From positions 1 through 7,284 of the forward strand of contig CALWBJ010000073.1 of NCBI GenBank assembly GCA_944376035.1: DNA of 7,284 nucleotides. The letters are read 5' to 3'. The notes beneath the pieces are model-generated. The model was not told the origin of the DNA. It searched no databases and saw only the letters and a program-made list of their open reading frames with translations. Positions 4,855 to 7,284 of this stretch are shown here, in pieces (the stretch's first letter is position 1; the number at the start of each line of letters is the position of its first letter). A program made the position numbers and the translations under genes. The stretch comes from an uncultured Clostridia bacterium (GTDB taxonomy: Bacteria > Bacillota > Clostridia > Christensenellales > Borkfalkiaceae).

Positions 4855-7245
4855 ATGAAAAATCTTAAAAATCTTCGTTGTATGGGACAAAAGCATCCTA
4901 TGGCAATAACAGACAGCGCATATTTTTGTTGGGAAAGCATAACCGGTCAGACATCGGTTGGAGTTGAGATTATTTATAATAACAGTATTGTTTTTAACGA
5001 GCATTACACGACAGAAAATCCGTTTTGCTTTATTGAAAAAATGAATTTAGAGCCTTTCCGCAAATATTTTTATCGCATAACTGTTTTTGTAGAAGAAGAA
5101 AAAGCGGCTTTTGGCGAAGAATGGTTTATCAGCGGTAAAAAAGATATTTTTTCAGGCATAAAATGGATATCGGACGGCAGACATTTTGTTGATTTTAACG
5201 ATGAAATAGGTTCGGCAGCGACTTACTATAAAAAAGTATTCACATTAGATAATGTTTTCGACCCTGCCGTTGTAACTGTCTGCGGACTGGGATTACACGA
5301 ATTATACATAAACGGTATAAAGGCAGATGACAGGGTTTTAGAGCCGGCTTTTACAGAATATGACAAAAAAGTTTTGTACTCTTCCTATAACGTAACCGAC
5401 TATGTAAAAACGGGAGAAAACTGTATAGAAATAACATTAGGTGACGGATGGTATAATCAGAGCACACGTGATACTTGGGGTTTTTACCGTGCTCCATGGA
5501 GAGAATATCCTAAACTTGCGATCTCTTTTGACTGCGGCGACCGACATTTTGAAAGTGATGAAAGTTTTTCGGTTTCTTATGGAAACATAACACGCTCGGC
5601 ACTGCGCTTGGGGGAAGTTACGGATTTTAATGCTCGGAAAAATTATTTTCCGGTAAGCATAGTTACACCGCCGGGCGGATGTATTAAGCCTTCTTTTTTG
5701 CCTTCCATACGAGAATGTGAAACTATTGCCCCCGTTGCCGTTTATCGCGGAGATAATTGTACCGTTTATGATTTCGGCGTCAATATTGCAGGTTACGTCG
5801 GCGCATATTTTACGGGAAAAAAGGGTACTGAAATACGCATAGAGTACTCAGACAGATTAAAAAACGGTAAATGTGATAATCAAAGCAATTCAATGTATAT
5901 TTTCAATGCCAAAGGGAACTTTCAGACTGATGTATGCATACTTTCGGGAAATAAAGATTTTTATAAGCCCAAATTTGTTTATCACGGATTCAGGTATATA
6001 ACTGTTACAGACGGGGCAAACGTAGAGGACATAAATGCATATTTTGTTCATACAGATCTTGAACGTGGAGGAAAATTCGAATGTTCTTCAAAAATATTAA
6101 ACGATCTTTATGAAATGAGCATACGCGCTCTGCTTTCTAATTATCACGGTTTTCCTACCGATTGTCCGCACCGCGAAAAAAACGGATGGACTGGAGACGC
6201 ACAACTTTCTTTGGAAACAAGTATTTATAATTTTGATATGCAATACGCTTATGAAAAATGGCTTGACGATATCAAAGTAAGTCAGCGCGAATCAGGACAG
6301 ATACCTGCAATAGTTCCTACGTGCGGATGGGGATATAACTGGGGTAGCGGACCTGCTTGGGACGTTGCATTTTTCAAAACGGCATATGCTTTGTACTATT
6401 ATTACGGCGATGAGCATTCTGCGGAAAAAGCGTATCCTTATTTAAAGAAATATTATAACTACCTTTCGTCTTTCAGCCGTAATGGTCTGATAAGTCTGGG
6501 GCTCGGTGATTGGAATTATCCAAAAAACATTGTGTTTAAATTGTGTCCCGTAGAACTGACCGATTCCTGTTATTATATGTATATGTCAGAAATTCTTACT
6601 GAGTTAAGTGAAAGGTTTTCACCGAAAGATAGTTGTTATTACCGTAATTGTTCGTACCTGATAAAAAATGCAATACTTGAAAAGTATTCAGATGAAGAAA
6701 GTCTGACAGGGATGGCGGCATTAACTTATTTCGGTATTACGGATAAAACGCAAGAAGTTGTTAAATATCTTGAAAAAAACAATTATACTCTGCATACGGG
6801 TATTCTCGGCGCAAAATATGTTTTATCTGTTTTAGGGAAGGCAGGGCTTACTGATGTCGGCGTAAAAGTGCTTTCACGGACAGATTATCCTTCTTTCGGA
6901 TATTGGATAAAATGCGGACAAACGACTCTTTGCGAAGATTTTGAACTTACAAATTCATTAAATCATCATATGTACAGTTCTGTTGCGGAATTTATGACCA
7001 GATATATTTGCGGTATTGAAATCAAAAAGAACGGAGTGGTCGAGTGTAATCCCTGTCTTCCTGACTCGCTAGATTATGCAAGCGCTTCGTTAGTAACTAG
7101 AAAAGGTAAGTTTGAAGTTTATATCGAAAGGAAGAAAGGATATAACAAAGCAGAAATAAAAATTTCGGACGGTGCGGAAATGATTTTCGAAGGAAAAAGT
7201 TTATGCTCCGGTCGGCACGTTTTAAAGTTTCATTATGACAACTGA
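4855..7245 (+). CDS. GH78 alpha-L-rhamnosidase, intracellular
   Basis: 796 residues; hydrolyses terminal alpha-L-rhamnose from glycans or glycosides. ATG at 4855 follows GGAG (4846-4849) with a 5-base gap. Domains in order: a short beta N-terminal region (about 1-105); the rhamnosidase N domain with YYKKVFTL (124-131), CGLGLHELYING (143-154) and LGDGWYNQS (195-203); a middle beta domain to about 400; an (alpha/alpha)6 catalytic domain from about 405; and a C-terminal beta domain from about 725. PTDCPHREKNGWTGD gives D436, E441, W445 and D448, with the same spacing as D567/E572/D579 in Bacillus RhaB and D631/E636/W640/D643 in Streptomyces Rha78A, as I recall them; E441 would be the general acid. 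TTLCEDF supplies E694 as the likely general base, followed by SLNHHMYSS (701-709). There is no signal peptide, and the protein is shorter than the common 900-1100 residues of secreted members, so imported rhamno-oligosaccharides are the likely substrate. A further gene follows 13 bases after its stop. Confidence 0.95.
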   Translation: MKNLKNLRCMGQKHPMAITDSAYFCWESITGQTSVGVEIIYNNSIVFNEHYTTENPFCFIEKMNLEPFRKYFYRITVFVEEEKAAFGEEWFISGKKDIFSGIKWISDGRHFVDFNDEIGSAATYYKKVFTLDNVFDPAVVTVCGLGLHELYINGIKADDRVLEPAFTEYDKKVLYSSYNVTDYVKTGENCIEITLGDGWYNQSTRDTWGFYRAPWREYPKLAISFDCGDRHFESDESFSVSYGNITRSALRLGEVTDFNARKNYFPVSIVTPPGGCIKPSFLPSIRECETIAPVAVYRGDNCTVYDFGVNIAGYVGAYFTGKKGTEIRIEYSDRLKNGKCDNQSNSMYIFNAKGNFQTDVCILSGNKDFYKPKFVYHGFRYITVTDGANVEDINAYFVHTDLERGGKFECSSKILNDLYEMSIRALLSNYHGFPTDCPHREKNGWTGDAQLSLETSIYNFDMQYAYEKWLDDIKVSQRESGQIPAIVPTCGWGYNWGSGPAWDVAFFKTAYALYYYYGDEHSAEKAYPYLKKYYNYLSSFSRNGLISLGLGDWNYPKNIVFKLCPVELTDSCYYMYMSEILTELSERFSPKDSCYYRNCSYLIKNAILEKYSDEESLTGMAALTYFGITDKTQEVVKYLEKNNYTLHTGILGAKYVLSVLGKAGLTDVGVKVLSRTDYPSFGYWIKCGQTTLCEDFELTNSLNHHMYSSVAEFMTRYICGIEIKKNGVVECNPCLPDSLDYASASLVTRKGKFEVYIERKKGYNKAEIKISDGAEMIFEGKSLCSGRHVLKFHYDN

Positions 7246-7250
7246 GAGGA
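7246..7250 (+). promoter_or_regulatory. Ribosome binding site of the next gene
   Basis: GAGGA begins on the base after the rhamnosidase stop codon and lies 8 bases before the ATG at 7259. This supports the short downstream frame as a real gene start and implies the two genes are translated from one message. Confidence 0.7.
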
Positions 7251-7258
7251 AAAATTTT

Positions 7259-7284
7259 ATGAAAACAATGCAGAAATTAAAGAA
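7259..7284 (+). CDS. Start of an unidentified gene, cut by the window edge
   Basis: Only eight full codons are visible, reading MKTMQKLK. The start is supported by the GAGGA site at 7246-7250 and by tight spacing to the rhamnosidase gene, which indicates an operon. The basic N terminus could belong to a signal peptide or a transporter subunit, but eight residues cannot identify a product. Confidence 0.65.

Noticed and set aside
1..7284. tRNA or rRNA genes
   Set aside because: No cloverleaf arms, CCA ends or rRNA signature stretches were seen on either strand by eye.

Overview
The window is AT-rich with short intergenic gaps, Shine-Dalgarno sites of the AGGA/GAGG/GGAG type, frequent ATA and AGA codons and one near-consensus SigA-type promoter. 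This suggests a low-GC Gram-positive bacterium, probably an anaerobic gut or rumen member of the Clostridia; the taxon is inferred from style and not proven. The theme is carbohydrate breakdown: all the complete genes encode soluble proteins with no visible signal peptide, which fits processing of imported oligosaccharides in the cytoplasm.

Layout. 1-867 (+) is the C-terminal part of a clan GH-A glycoside hydrolase resembling GH39, cut by the window edge. 930-2144 (+) and 2322-3599 (+) are tandem paralogues of a Gfo/Idh/MocA-family NAD-dependent protein, about 78% identical by hand count over 404 gap-free residues. The first copy ends at a UAA, yet the 20 codons after it match the last 20 codons of the second copy in frame, so the first copy looks like a full-length gene that gained a nonsense codon. 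A long GC-stemmed hairpin lies between the copies. 3600-3758 is the convergent gap, holding a weak hairpin and a strong terminator stem. 3759-4673 (-) encodes a DUF4434-like TIM-barrel protein with a clear promoter at 4708-4736. 4674-4854 is a divergent regulatory region with a 12-bp palindrome over the -10 element. 4855-7245 (+) encodes a GH78 alpha-L-rhamnosidase with a complete catalytic set. 7259-7284 (+) is the first few codons of a further gene just downstream, probably in the same operon.

How they may work together (inference): the GH39-like enzyme, the rhamnosidase and the DUF4434 protein would trim rhamnose-containing plant or host glycans. The two Gfo/Idh/MocA proteins could be oxidoreductases acting on released sugars, or NAD-dependent glycosidases like GH109; several of their residues line up with the GH109 active site as I recall it. 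The most unusual points are the conserved reading frame beyond the stop of the first paralogue and the different loss of the family's EKP motif in each copy.
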